NCBI GenBank assembly: GCA_963281155.1
Contig: CAUJLY010000006.1
Span: 2,108,001-2,172,000, forward strand
From: Rhabditophanes sp. KR3021
Taxonomy: Eukaryota > Nematoda > Chromadorea > Rhabditida > Alloionematidae
Length of the DNA stretch: 64,000 nucleotides
Direction: 5' to 3'
Shown here: piece after piece, positions 1 to 10,631 of the stretch
Layout: each line of letters starts with the position of its first letter
Numbering within the stretch: the stretch's first letter is position 1
Position numbers and translations under genes: made by a program
The notes under the pieces: model-generated
The model's input: only the letters and a program-made list of their open reading frames with translations
Told to the model about the DNA's origin: nothing
Databases searched by the model: none

Positions 1-1230
1 ACTAATTTAGTCGGTTCATATTCCTCTGTCTTGAGATTGAACATTTCAAAATGCCCATCAAATCCAAACATTCTGACTTCATTCAGTTCATCGTATCCCG
101 GCTTAATCTTATCATTGTCAAAGTGTTTTTTGGAATAAAAAGCCGGTTCGGTGTCTGATGCCGGAAGGTAAGGTGTTATTTGTGGTGGTTTTACGTTAAT
201 TAAGTTATCCCAATCTATGTTATCAAAGAATTTGTGTTGCATCAACTTAGTAACACCCCCGTCTCTTTGTGACCCTAGACGATCATGTCTATCGTTAACT
301 AATAATCGCCTTACTAAATCTTTGGAGTCTTCTGGAAAACCAGTTGGAAAGGAATAGTCACACATCAGAATTTTTCTTAACATCTTATACTCGCTTATGC
401 CTTTAAAGGGTGGATTTCCGGAAATCATTTGATAAATCATTGCTCCAAGAGCCCAATAATCAGTTTCAGGGCCAAATGAAATGCCAGTCACTACTTCGGG
501 GCTAATGTATTCAACTGTACCTACAAAGGAAGACCTTTGTGGAGTCTTTGTTTTTGAAGGGTCCCCTTGATCCACAATATCTTCTTCTTCATCAAGAATA
601 ACCCTGGCAGGAATTACATGTGTAGTACCTTCCTCATCTGTTTCATCTCCCAACATCCTAGCAGAACCAAAATCGGCCAACAAAATATGCCAAGTCCCAG
701 ATAAAATGACGTTTTCAGGCTTCAAGTCTCTGTGGATGACGCTTTGGTTGTGGATAAAGTTTAAAGCTTGCAATATTTCAGCAGTATAAAATCGCGTTGT
801 TTCTTCATCAAAGCATCCTATTTTGCGAAGATGTTTCAACAACTCCCCGTTAATTCCACACGTCATTGCAAAAAATAAATTGTAGTCGTCTTGAAAGGTG
901 CTGTATAAGGTAGCAACGAAAGGACACTGCCAGGCCGTTTCTTTAAGTATCGTCATAATTGCCTTTTCTCTCATTATACATTTGTACTGGAAAACGTTAA
1001 TTAATCATCAAGCCCAAACCAATTACCTTCTTCTTTTTAGTAATGTCTTCTTTGCGCATTACTTTGATGGCATAATTTTGTCCAGTGTCAACTTCAACGC
1101 ATAAGTAAACAGTTGAAAAGGCTCCTTCACCTAATGCATCCAAAAAATAGAAATTGTTTGCCGTCCTTTCTGACAACACTTCTTTATTTTGGCCAGCTTT
1201 TTGTAAAGCAGTAGAAATCATATTTGGCAT
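1..1230 (-). CDS. pdk-1: 3-phosphoinositide-dependent protein kinase 1 (PDK1-like), partial at left edge
   Basis: Serine/threonine kinase that activates AGC kinases (Akt, SGK, S6K) downstream of PI3K. Exon 1 is 1230-1027 and exon 2 runs from 986 past the window edge; the 40-nt intron is phase 0. The visible ~396 residues hold a complete kinase domain: glycine loop LGEGAFSTVYL (~33), VAIK-type YAIKVM, catalytic HRDLKPEN (~150), ADFGSAR, an activation loop RSSFVGTVEYISPE that closely matches the PDK1 loop around its autophosphorylated serine, then DYWALGAMIYQMISG. The sequence continues beyond the kinase domain (PPQITPYLP...) with no stop, so a C-terminal PH domain would lie outside the window. 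The first ATG is used; it lies 9 nt after a TTTATCTTTAG acceptor. The identity is firm; the 3' structure is unknown. Confidence 0.9.
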
Positions 1231-1239
1231 AAATATGCA

Positions 1240-1250
1240 CTAAAGATAAA
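1240..1250 (-). promoter_or_regulatory. Splice acceptor just upstream of the PDK1 start
   Basis: On the minus strand TTTATCTTTAG ends 9 nt before the ATG at 1230. No coding exon lies upstream, so this is either a spliced-leader acceptor or the end of a 5'UTR intron. The acceptor sits in one copy of a 28-nt tandem duplication. Confidence 0.45.
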
Positions 1251-1296
1251 AGTGAAATGAATATACATTAAAGATAAAAGTGAAGTGAATATGCAC
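1241..1296. repeat. 28-nt tandem duplication upstream of PDK1
   Basis: Two adjacent 28-nt units (1241-1268 and 1269-1296) each begin taaagataaaagtgaa and differ at about three positions. The preceding ten bases (1231-1240) match the end of the unit, giving roughly 2.3 copies. On the minus strand each unit carries a pyrimidine-rich acceptor-like tract. Confidence 0.8.
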
Positions 1297-2812
1297 ACAG
1301 CACTCCCACCAATAAAAACATATGAAATGACAATCGAGAGGTTCTTAATTGAAATTTAAAACGCATAGATATGGATATGAACGGTGATGCTAACGGTCAT
1401 TACAAACAATAATACTAGATAAGAGACACCGACAACACACACACTTTTTGGGGGTTGAAGTATACTTTTCCAGAATGCGTTAAATACACGACGTGTGTAA
1501 TTATTGAAAGCATATACACAAACATGATCTAAACTTCTAAGGAATGTCATTGATAAACAGACTACAAACATACAATGATTATAACATTCAATAAATCTTT
1601 GATACCACCTATGTAATAAATACATTACACAATATATATCCATCCCCAATTACAATAAATAATAAATTATTTTATTAGAATGTCATAAAATATATATTTC
1701 ACAAAAAATAAATAAAATGTGCTTTACCATGTATGTTATGAACAAAATATAATTCGATACCAAAAAACTGAAATAGGATATTAAAGTAAAAGGTAAAGAT
1801 TAGGTAAATTTAATTTGAATCATAAATCACATTTTATTAAGGTGAATACACTTTAAATAAGGTTGTTAAAAAGTATAAGTACGTATAAAAAATTATTTGA
1901 TAATTCTTTATAATCAACAACTAGTGACTTTATACTGTAAATAGATAGATGTGTTAAAGGTAATTAAAAAGAAAAAATATACAATAAAAGTGTGTATTGA
2001 ATTCGAGCAGTTTTTTGTGTATACTCATTACTTAAAGGATGGAGAATTTTATGATTAATCGGTGTTTCGCTATTTGAGTGTAATGGAAAGGCTAATGTCA
2101 ACAGACAACATATCAACTTTTATCATGTGGCTAAAAAGTGTTTGTGGATTAGGAATGATGAAGTTTAAAGGTAGGAATATTGAAAAATAGAAGTGTGTGG
2201 TGCAAAATTGGCAAAATATAAAGTGTCCTAGCAATGTGCGGGATAATAATATAAATATGGTTTCCTTAATCAGATGATTTTGTTTGTTGATGAGCAAAAT
2301 TATCATATGCTATTCTTAGTAGTTCAAATGGTGGTAAATAACTTTTTAATTTGCTAAATTGCTATTCTTTGCTTTGTTATTAGGGAATTATTGAATTTAA
2401 AGGGGTTGTTTACTATTCAAAAAATTATACAATGATAATATGTTTAAAAGATAAGACACTTGCATCGAATAATTGATACTAAAGTGAATGGTTTTATAAA
2501 AAAGACAACAACATTTTACCCAATAGACGACTGTCTCGGAAAGAAGTAGTGGAGAAACATTGGAAATGTGACAATTATGTGTTTACTCAACGACTCTTAA
2601 CTCATTACCCACTTTAGTGCAGGACAGGGACGAGTAATTGAGACTGATCAGCATAAAGGACAGACTAACCCACAGCATTTATTAAAGTTATTTAAATCAA
2701 AAATTTAATGGTTATATATACAACAGATAACCATCGTAAAACAAAAGAAACAAAAAGTATAGACTTCTATATCTAATTGTTATAAATAAATGTGTTCTGA
2801 AAGATAAGCGAA
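1297..2812. other. Intergenic between PDK1 and the GRP170-like gene
   Basis: AT-rich DNA with no credible exon on either strand. ORFs at 1356-1649 and 2070-2306 (-) have low-complexity, non-protein-like content. A TTTATT at about 2688-2693 reads AATAAA on the minus strand and could be the poly(A) signal of the GRP170-like gene. Confidence 0.5.
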
Positions 2813-5056
2813 TCATAGATCTGAGGCATCATGTGTTGCTGCTTCGTCTTCTGTGTTTTGGGAGTCTTCAGTATCTTCTAGGGTTGTGTCATCTAAAGTG
2901 GCATCTACAGTCGTTTCTTCAACCTTTTCTTCACCTTTTTCTCCATCAACTTTTCCTTCTGCAGAACCTTCGCCTGTTTCATTTTTTGCAGCCGCAGCAG
3001 CAGCTCTTTCGGCTTCTCTTTGAGCTCTCTTTTCAGCAGCCTCTTTCTCGGCTTTTTCCTTCATAATTTTGGCTAGAGCAACTCGTAACTTGTTCTCCAA
3101 AAACTTCCACTCACGCTTCAAGTCTTGTGTCTTCTCACTAATTTCAGCAATTGTAAAGATAGGGTTTTCATTAAGTGGTTTACTTTTTTGCTCGACTCTC
3201 TTAGTAGTGTACCATTCATTGGCAGCATCATAAGCCTCCTGAAGTGTCTTTAAATCTTCAACTGTGATGATTTCTGTCATATTTTTGGCCTGATCCATAA
3301 ACTTCATTGTTTCGTTGAGAACCTTCCTCATAGTTCTCAATTTCTTGGGTCTTTCGTTGTGTTGCTTTTGTCTGCTTTTCATTATTTTCATGCTATCTTC
3401 AATTAACTTGTGTTGTGTCTTGAATTCTTCAGTCTTAGTCTCAAGAGTAACATCATCCTCTAACCAGTTTCCTACGGTAACAGCTGTTTCTTTTACCTTA
3501 CCAACTTCCTCAATTGTTCCATATTGGATGAACTCTTCGTTTTCAACAATATCCTTGGTAGAATAAACAAGTGCCTCTAAAGTATTTTGAGCAGCATCAC
3601 GTTCGGCTTGTTCACGTTCATTAGTTTCGAAGTTCTTCAGAGTTTGAATGGCTTCCCTGATGGTTTCATCATCCATCTTTTCGATTTCATGCCCTACACT
3701 TAATTCATCGACTTTCTCGGTCATCTCTTCAACTCCAAACTTCTTAACTTGGAATCCCTTTGTAAGGTAAGCTCCGTGATAAACTGCTCCAAGAGAAGCT
3801 GCTTCATCCGTATTCAAGAAACGCCCAATTTCTTTTCCACCGAGGTATTTCTCCAAAAGATCGAGAATTTTCGGGACACGAGTACCACCTCCGAAAAGAA
3901 CAAATTTATCAACTTGATCAAGTGTCATGCCAGCCATTGCCAAAGCATCATCAATTGGCTTAGTCCATTTGTCGTCTAATTCGGCGAAAAGCCCCAAAAA
4001 TTCTGATCTAGTAACAGGTAACTTGAAATCTTTTTCCTCAAACAAATTTTCAACTTGAGCTCTAATCTCATTGTTCGCTGAAAGTACTGTCTTTACACGC
4101 TCGGCTTCTTTCAACAATTTAGCCATAGCACGTGGATTTTGTTTAATATTTTCCTTTGTCTTGTGAGTATTTTGGAATCCCTTTACCAAATGATCTCTTA
4201 ATCTCAATGTCAATTCGAAGCCTCCTAAATTTCTATCAAACCCAAATCCAAGAGTCTTACAATTAGGGAAAGAAGTTTTGGCGGTCTCGTTCTTAATTTT
4301 TTCATATTCAATGATTGTAGCTGAAGTCTTAGAGGCTCCTACGTTGTAAACTAGCATGTTTTGTTTGGTTTCGTTTATCTCATTCATACGGAAAACACCA
4401 TAGTTTAGGCCGAGTGCGCTGCCATCTGTAATAATTGAAAGTACATTGATGTTTGCGATTTCAGCGGCAACGAGAATGGCATCTCTTTCGGCATGAGTGT
4501 AATAAGAGGGGACAATCATAATGGCTTCAGAGACTTTTTGTCCGGCATAAACATTCGTTATTTCATTGGCATTCCACAAAATCATAGCCAAAATAGTCTC
4601 TGCATGCAAGTTCCCAGCTTCCGTCTCAAAAATGACAGTATTTCTCTTTTGACAAGCATGAATCTTATGTTCTGGAAATCTCTTTTGATACAATTCGACG
4701 GCTGGGTCGTCAAATTTCTTTCCAATAACATCAATGATGTAACTGTATGTATTCAAAGGAAACTTAACGTTCAAGTTCATAGCAGCATCAGAGAAGAAAC
4801 GTTCTCCTTTTCTTAATCCTACGATCGTTGAAGTCTTTCGCTTGAATTCTCTATTTAACACTGTTTCCATCGGTACTCCAGGCTTGACAATCCCAACTTT
4901 CAAGAATTGATTTCCCAAATCTATTGACATAACAGCATAAGCGGTATCTAAAAGTTTGAGTTAAAAGACAGTATCATCTAAATAAAACTTACAAACTGTA
5001 GGAATAAATGCTCCTAAAAGGAGTAAAACTGGATAAATACTATTGCTTACCCTCAT
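2813..5056 (-). CDS. GRP170/HYOU1-like ER chaperone lacking the substrate-binding beta domain
   Basis: Hsp110-class ER chaperone, in other animals a BiP nucleotide-exchange factor and holdase. Exon 1 is 5056-4993, the intron 4948-4992 (45 nt), and exon 2 4947-2813, giving 732 aa. The N-terminus (MRVSNSIYPVLLLLGAF...) is a signal peptide and the mature part begins near MSIDLGNQFLKVGIVKPGVP, closely like HYOU1. The Hsp70-type nucleotide-binding domain spans ~28-415 (VPSYYTHAERDAI, NPRAMAKLLKEAERVKTVLS, FGGGTRVPK, DEAASLGAVY). After KGFQVKKFGVEE the frame passes in about 30 residues into the C-terminal helical domain (~445 on; EREQAERDAAQNTLEALVY, NWLEDD), followed by a coiled, Ala/Glu-rich and acidic tail ending ASDL. 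The ~200-residue beta-sandwich and loop of the family are absent, against ~900-1000 aa usually. The phosphate-2 motif reads VYNVGASKT, with Asn where Asp is usual. Could be a divergent paralogue. Confidence 0.88.
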
Positions 5057-5071
5057 GTTTTCAATATAAAC

Positions 5072-5080
5072 CTAAAAAAG
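5072..5080 (-). promoter_or_regulatory. Splice acceptor upstream of the GRP170-like start
   Basis: Minus-strand CTTTTTTAG ends 15 nt before the ATG at 5056, with no coding exon upstream: candidate spliced-leader acceptor or end of a 5'UTR intron. Confidence 0.45.
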
Positions 5081-5461
5081 TATAAATTTAAAAGTTGGGA
5101 AACACTAAGTTTATGGAATAAGCTATTGAGTATAGTAGCGTATACTGACGTGTCATTAATTTTCCGACAATATTAAGTTATGCAATCAAAAAATATATAC
5201 TTTTGTACACGTCGACATTAAATAACATTAATTGGGTGTTCAATAAAGTAGATAAAAGTACTTATGTAAGATAATTTACTTGTAATTTGAGAACAAACAC
5301 GTTGGAGCTCCCTTGTTCATGTCTTTTTCAATTCGCTAAGCAAAAGCACCAGACAATCGTGGTATGACCAACTGTGGTATGTTGCATCTTGGCAACTGGT
5401 CAACAAACAAACTCTAATACTGAGCGTACAAAAGAGGATGGGCACTACCTGGTAAGGTGAT

Positions 5462-5483
5462 AGGACCTATTGATTTAGGTCCT
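5462..5483. repeat. Perfect 8-bp inverted repeat, 6-nt loop
   Basis: AGGACCTA (5462-5469), loop ttgatt, TAGGTCCT (5476-5483). It can form an 8-bp hairpin or be a dyad binding site; it lies about 190 nt upstream of the tetraspanin start. Nothing else defines its function. Confidence 0.6.
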
Positions 5484-5671
5484 CTACATTTGCATATGTT
5501 CTTCGCTTCATTGCTTACTCAACTACCCACGGTTCAGACATACACTTAAATACAAGGTAGACGTTTATTTTTGCTGTTTGGTAGTAACTTCTAAATAACA
5601 CTCAACGCAAATCTTTTTTCTTGACTCTACGATCTGTTCTACAAAATATAAATAATTAGTCATAGTATTGA

Positions 5672-6774
5672 ATGGCTTATTTTGACAATAGACAACCTGT
5701 TTATAGTCAACAACAACGCTATATTAGTGGCAACCGGATTGATAACGATGTATACACTAGGAATACGAATAATGGTTTGGTTAGAAATGGAGGTAATTCA
5801 ATATTTTCTGGAACCAACTCTACGTTAGTTAAAGCTACTCTTTGAAAATATTTAATCAAAATATATTTAGATATGACACAGAATTAACATATAGTCGAGG
5901 AGGATGCGCAGTAGTAGCAAAGTATTCAATGTTTGCCGTGAATATAGTTTTCGCAATTGCCGGAGCAGCATGCTTAGCTTTGGGATTTTACCTGAGAGTT
6001 GACGAAAGGTTCAGAGACTTTCTAAGTGAAAGGTATCGTCAAGCAGTTCCTGAAGCATTCTGGCAAGCTCCCACACTATTCTTTTTCTCTTACATCCTGA
6101 TCGTATTCGGGGCAGTTTCTTTCGTAATCGCAATGTTTGGTTTTCTTGCTACCTGCAGTCGATCAAAATGCATGATTTGTATTTATGGGCTAGCAGTTTT
6201 TATTCTCCTTATCTTTACTGTCATGTCATGTACGTATTTGATTTATAAAAAAGATGGAATTGACGTAGAACTTTCGGATGCTTTAAATTATATGGTGCAG
6301 CATTACTATCAGGGGCCAGGAATAGTGCAAGAAAGTTTAGACAGACTACAAATGGCTTTTAGATGTTGTGGAAATGCAGGGTGCAGTGATTTCGTAGCAT
6401 TACGATTGGATGTTCCTAGAAGTTGTGATATTCGATGTGACAGTTGTCATGAGAGAATTTGGATTGCTTTGGGGATTGGAGCTAGTGTTGCTTTTATCAT
6501 TTTTGGAATTGTTATCATTGGACAGGTATAGATTATATTTATTTTATCTATTTCAATGTATTACCTTTTATAGATCTTAGCATTAATCATTTCATGGGCT
6601 TTATTATTCACAAAAGCCGAGGAAGATGATGAAGAATTAGTGATTCCTGCTACATATGTTACCCACCATCGAAACCAAGGTTACATGACATCTCCAAAGT
6701 ACACTGTGGCAACGAATCCTGTGAATAATTATGAACAACCGAAACAATATCGTCAACGATATTTTCACTCTTAA
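5672..6774 (+). CDS. Tetraspanin
   Basis: Four-pass membrane organiser protein, 321 aa. Exons 5672-5792, 5882-6525 and 6574-6774, with introns of 89 and 48 nt. The first acceptor (gacacag at 5881) was chosen because it alone keeps the frame (ELTYSRGGC...); an earlier AG at 5870 leads to a stop. After a ~40-residue Gln/Asn-rich cytoplasmic start come TM1 (SMFAVNIVFAIAGAACLAL), TM2 (FFFSYILIVFGAVSFVIAMF), TM3 (MICIYGLAVFILLIFTVM), a large extracellular loop with the diagnostic CCG (~201) plus further cysteines (PRSCDIRCDSC), and TM4 split by the second intron (IIFGIVIIGQ / ILALIISWALLF). The cytoplasmic tail ends RQRYFHS. Family certain; subfamily not assigned. Confidence 0.92.
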
Positions 6775-6824
6775 GTCATAATAATAATTTATTTGAATAG
6801 TTTTCTCAACAAACCCTTTTATTT

Positions 6825-6830
6825 AATAAA
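6825..6830 (+). terminator. Poly(A) signal of the tetraspanin gene
   Basis: AATAAA about 50 nt after the stop codon, within T-rich sequence. Confidence 0.6.
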
Positions 6831-7436
6831 ATTTTGTTGCATTTCATACATATCATAACTTGAATGGGCACTAAAGTTATTAATGTATTTTATTATCTCA
6901 TTTGAATGATATATCGCTACCAACACTTGGCTGTAGTTTTTAATTACTCTGTTAATTAAATAATCCTTTCCCACATAGTAAAAATAGTTTGATATTAAAT
7001 TAACATTGAATGTTCATTATAAAAGCTAAATCATCATTTATCAGAACAAATCTAATTATCCTTTGAAATCCTTAATAAAAGTTTTTGTAACAATGCGAAG
7101 TAAAAGCAAAAAAAGAGAGATTGCGGAGAGAGATTTGATATTAGATACGATGCTTCCCCAACTAATAAGCAATTGGCAAATGAGGTTGATTAATGTTATT
7201 GTGGATGTGAAATGGCTAGATACAAGGCACAAAAAGTAAAGTAATAGAGACCACGAGGTACCTCACAATATATCCAATTTTTAAGAGTATAATCTTCGAA
7301 TCAAATTAAAGATTACATTGAAGTAGTTACATTTCACAAAATTCTACTTAATCTATTTATATATCAATATTATTTTTAGCTATTATATGGCTCAATAATA
7401 ATTTTTTAACTAAGTAAACTTTAAATATTATTGAGT
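6831..7436. other. Intergenic between tetraspanin and the PTB adaptor
   Basis: AT-rich spacer of about 600 nt between two same-strand genes. I see no exon, RNA gene or repeat. The gap is longer than the ~100 nt usual inside nematode operons, so co-transcription is not indicated. Confidence 0.5.
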
Positions 7437-8934
7437 ATGGGAAATTGTATTAGTCATGATAATGGGAAACTTGTTGATCAGCTCAAGAAACACAATTTAG
7501 GCCTTGAAGGTCGTGATTTTGTGGATTTTAAAGTTTTCATTAAGCAAAATAAAAAATTTATTCCAGGTAATTAACTTTTTTAAAGTGTAACAGATGTATG
7601 CAAAGAACGCATATATAGGTTATAATTTATGAGATGAATATTTATTCAATGTGTAATTTACTCACCTAATTTATAGGAACATTGCGTGTGTGTCAAAATG
7701 AAATTGCTTTTCTTAGAGACAAAGACAATATTCAAATATGGCCTTTAAGTTATCTACGCCGATATGGATATACTTGCGCAGGTGTTTTTTTCTTTGAAAG
7801 TGGCAGAAGATGTGCAACAGGGGAAGGTCTTTACACTCTTCAATCCCATCAAGCCGAGAAGATTTTTCAATGTGTTCAGAAAAGAGTCCAACAAAATATA
7901 GATGCATATCATAGCAATTCAAGAGCTTCTTCTGTTGCTAGTAATGCTCATTCGATAAAGAAGGCCAACAGTACTGCGCATTATAATAACAATTTAGATA
8001 AAAGTTTTAGAATTCAACCGGTACAAAGACATTGTAGTGAGGGTTCTCGAATAAATGGTGGGAATGAGTATATGTGTCCTTTTCCTAATTATCAGCATAA
8101 TTATACACCTTCAGAACCTAATGACATGTTAACACAAAATAATTTCTCAGTGCATATGAACTTATTTAAAACTAGACCGAGGAGCATAGCTACATCAGCT
8201 GCTCATAATTCTAGAACGTCTTATTGTACCCCTTCTTGCCATGTTATGAAACCAAAGTCACATTCATTTAAAAACAACTTCCATAATTCAGTGTCCATTT
8301 TTGAAGATCCTTTATTAGAGGGTCAAATTATATCAGAAAACTTTGTTGGCAAGAAAAGCAAAGATGCCCCAAGTTATCCATTTGCCAATAAAGAATCAAA
8401 TGACAAGCCTGGTATTGATAAAAAGAAATACCATTCTTATGTCAATGTTAGTATGCTAGATTCGAGCGATTATTTAATGAATGGATATTCTGGAGATTTT
8501 AATTCAAGAGGATCTGCTAGCAGTTGTTGGTAAGTTTTGTCTTTTTAATTTTTTTAATTATTTAATTTCTTAGCCATCACCATCAACCAACAATTCCTTA
8601 TTGCCATAATAACAATTCTTACCAAATGAACCCATCCTTTTACAACAGCACCTCAAGTTCAAGATATAATAGTAAATGTCCAGCAGAATATCAAAAAGAT
8701 AAGGTGCACTGGCAGCCACCTAGACCAATTCTCAACAATGCCACCTATGGAAGCGAGAGCAGTAGGAAACAAAAATGTGGATCAATCAGTCAAGCTTCAG
8801 ATTCATCTTCCAATGCAGGAAATCCAATAATAAATTACGCACTAATAGATTTTGACAAAAATAAGTTAATTGAAAATGCCAGACCACGGTCAGACCAATT
8901 TCAAACTTCTTTCCTTCATGAAAGGTGCGAGTAA
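7437..8934 (+). CDS. FRS2-like membrane-anchored PTB-domain signalling adaptor
   Basis: Docking protein of the FRS2/DOK type, expected to couple receptor tyrosine kinases to Ras and phosphatases at the plasma membrane. Exons 7437-7566, 7677-8529 and 8574-8934 (introns 110 and 44 nt) give 447 aa. The MGNC start fits N-myristoylation at Gly2 with a possible palmitoylated Cys4. An IRS-type PTB domain spans ~25-118; LSYLRRYGY and FFFESGRRCATGEGLYTL closely match FRS2. The rest is Asn/Ser-rich and disordered, with tyrosines in adaptor-like contexts: SYVNVS (~298, a YxN Grb2-type site), DYLMNGY, and INYALIDFD (~416, an ITIM/SHP2-type site). Those partner assignments are inference. C. elegans ROG-1 is the comparable family member. 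Confidence 0.85.
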
Positions 8935-10631
8935 TATTTGTATTTTTACATATTTTGTATTGTAAATAGTTATTGGAATAAATATTTCTATCAATTAATA
9001 TAGGCTTTAATAGTATAACAAATTTATTTTTCATACTCGAATATATCTTTCTCCAACACTATTACTTGTAAATCATTTGCAGTGAATTTAACATTGAGGA
9101 AATGATTGTGTAATTGTATGTGGCTAAACCAATAAATAAATACAAAATAAGATTGGCCATTTTATTCATTCCAATTATCATGATAAGAAACAATTTATTG
9201 AGCAATTTATCAAAAGTAAAATAATTTCCACTTAAATCAAGTTGAAAATTACATTACTGATATCATCTTTTGGAAACCTTATTTATTATAGCAAACCATT
9301 TAGATACAATTTAGTTCCGGCTTTCTCCAAAAAACCCTATTATTTTTAAAACAACTGCGGCCTTAGATACTTAAAGTCCTCTTTATTGGAAAAAATACCT
9401 CCACCAAAGTCCATATTTATCTTTTCAAATTGAAAAATAAATCTAAAACCATTTTCAAAGATTCTTAAAAATAAACATCATTTAAAAAAGAAATATCGTT
9501 CACATCATATAAGCATTATTTCAAATTGCTTTACAAAGTTTATGATTTAAACTATGTAGAAAATTTCGTACATAAATAGAAGAAATCTTACACAAGTGTA
9601 TTCATTGTCGGTTAGGATGTTTGCTTCTGATTTGATTTAGTGATATTTTCATGCACTCCGTCAAAATTTGTTTTATTAACTAATTTATTATTCACCTACT
9701 AAACAAAAACATTTGGTGAGAAATATTTAAATAAGCCTACTTTTAATTGGAAAGTTTATTTTAACTAAGTTATCTCACTAAGCAATTTAACTTCGTGGCA
9801 CTTTTGCACGTACAGTATAAAATTAATATAAAAAATTGGAATGCTCTTAAAAACTGTAGTGAACGCACTTTGGTGAATAAATTATGAGAGAAACTATTTA
9901 ATGGGCCTGCATTCAATTTGTTTCTATATCTACCAAATGTATGCTTGTCTTTTGTTCTCTTTTTTCCGTGTAACTTCATCAAATTAGAAAATTCGACATT
10001 CTTTGTTAAATTATTACAATTCCATTTCTTCTGTTCTCTTGGATTAATTAATTCTGTAAAACCAATACTCATGCAATTCGTTTGAGTTTATTTTAATGCC
10101 GTCACGACCACCTGTTTTTATGAACATTTTTATAATTAGTTTTTAAATTCTTAACGAGGTACCATGTTCTATTATTAGCATTCGTTATTTACAGTTGAAA
10201 CCTTACTACTTTAGAGCCTCTCTGTATTCTTATACCTTTTTCTAACCTCAATTTGTTTGATTAAATTTCTATAAGGACAACATCCAGTCATCTTTTCGGT
10301 TATCCAAGCAAATAAATTATTTTTTATTCCACCTGTTGACATGCCAATTTAATAGCCGTACCCTGTATTTACCTTCAAAAAGAAAATCCTCTGAAACACA
10401 TTATTTTAAACAATTTAATCCTATACTTTTTATGACTACTAAAGGTATAATACTCTCTTTGTTAGGCTTCAATAAGGTCATATAAAGACAAAACTAGGCA
10501 AGATTATTTCATTCGAGAAAGACATGCTAGAAGGTGCTTTTTCTAAACAGACTTTTTTATCCATTCCGTATAGCTAGCTTTTTTAGAAACTTGCACTAAT
10601 GACAATCTAATTCTATTTTCAGTTTTTTAAA
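8935..10631. other. Intergenic between PTB adaptor and 7TM receptor
   Basis: About 1.7 kb of AT-rich DNA. AATAAATAAA near 9133 may be a poly(A) signal. The 100-aa ORF at 9770-10072 (-) has no recognisable domain, and I regard it as chance. No RNA gene seen. Confidence 0.5.
10613..10622 (+). promoter_or_regulatory. Splice acceptor upstream of the 7TM receptor start
   Basis: CTATTTTCAG, an excellent nematode 3' splice site, ends 9 nt before the ATG at 10632. No upstream coding exon is evident, so it is a candidate spliced-leader acceptor. Confidence 0.5.

Larger units (their letters stand above)
5057..5671. other. Divergent intergenic between GRP170-like gene and tetraspanin
   Basis: Shared 5' region of two divergent genes. 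The half nearer the GRP170-like gene is AT-rich; 5300-5540 is visibly less AT-rich than other spacers here and holds a perfect inverted repeat. I see no tRNA, snRNA or SL RNA gene in it. Promoters of both genes are expected here, but no specific site is recognisable. Confidence 0.5.

Noticed and set aside
1356..1649. 97-aa minus-strand ORF
   Set aside because: Hydrophobic, repetitive content from AT-rich DNA; no domain, no splice context and no protein-like composition.
2833..4816. Plus-strand ORFs of 76-107 aa across the chaperone gene
   Set aside because: They are antisense shadows of the long, conserved minus-strand frame.
5672..8934. Operon joining tetraspanin and FRS2-like adaptor
   Set aside because: Same strand, but 660 nt apart with a poly(A) signal and no visible SL2-type spacing or acceptor before the second gene.
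9770..10072. 100-aa minus-strand ORF
   Set aside because: No recognisable family, no acceptor or poly(A) context, and residue use matches the local base composition.
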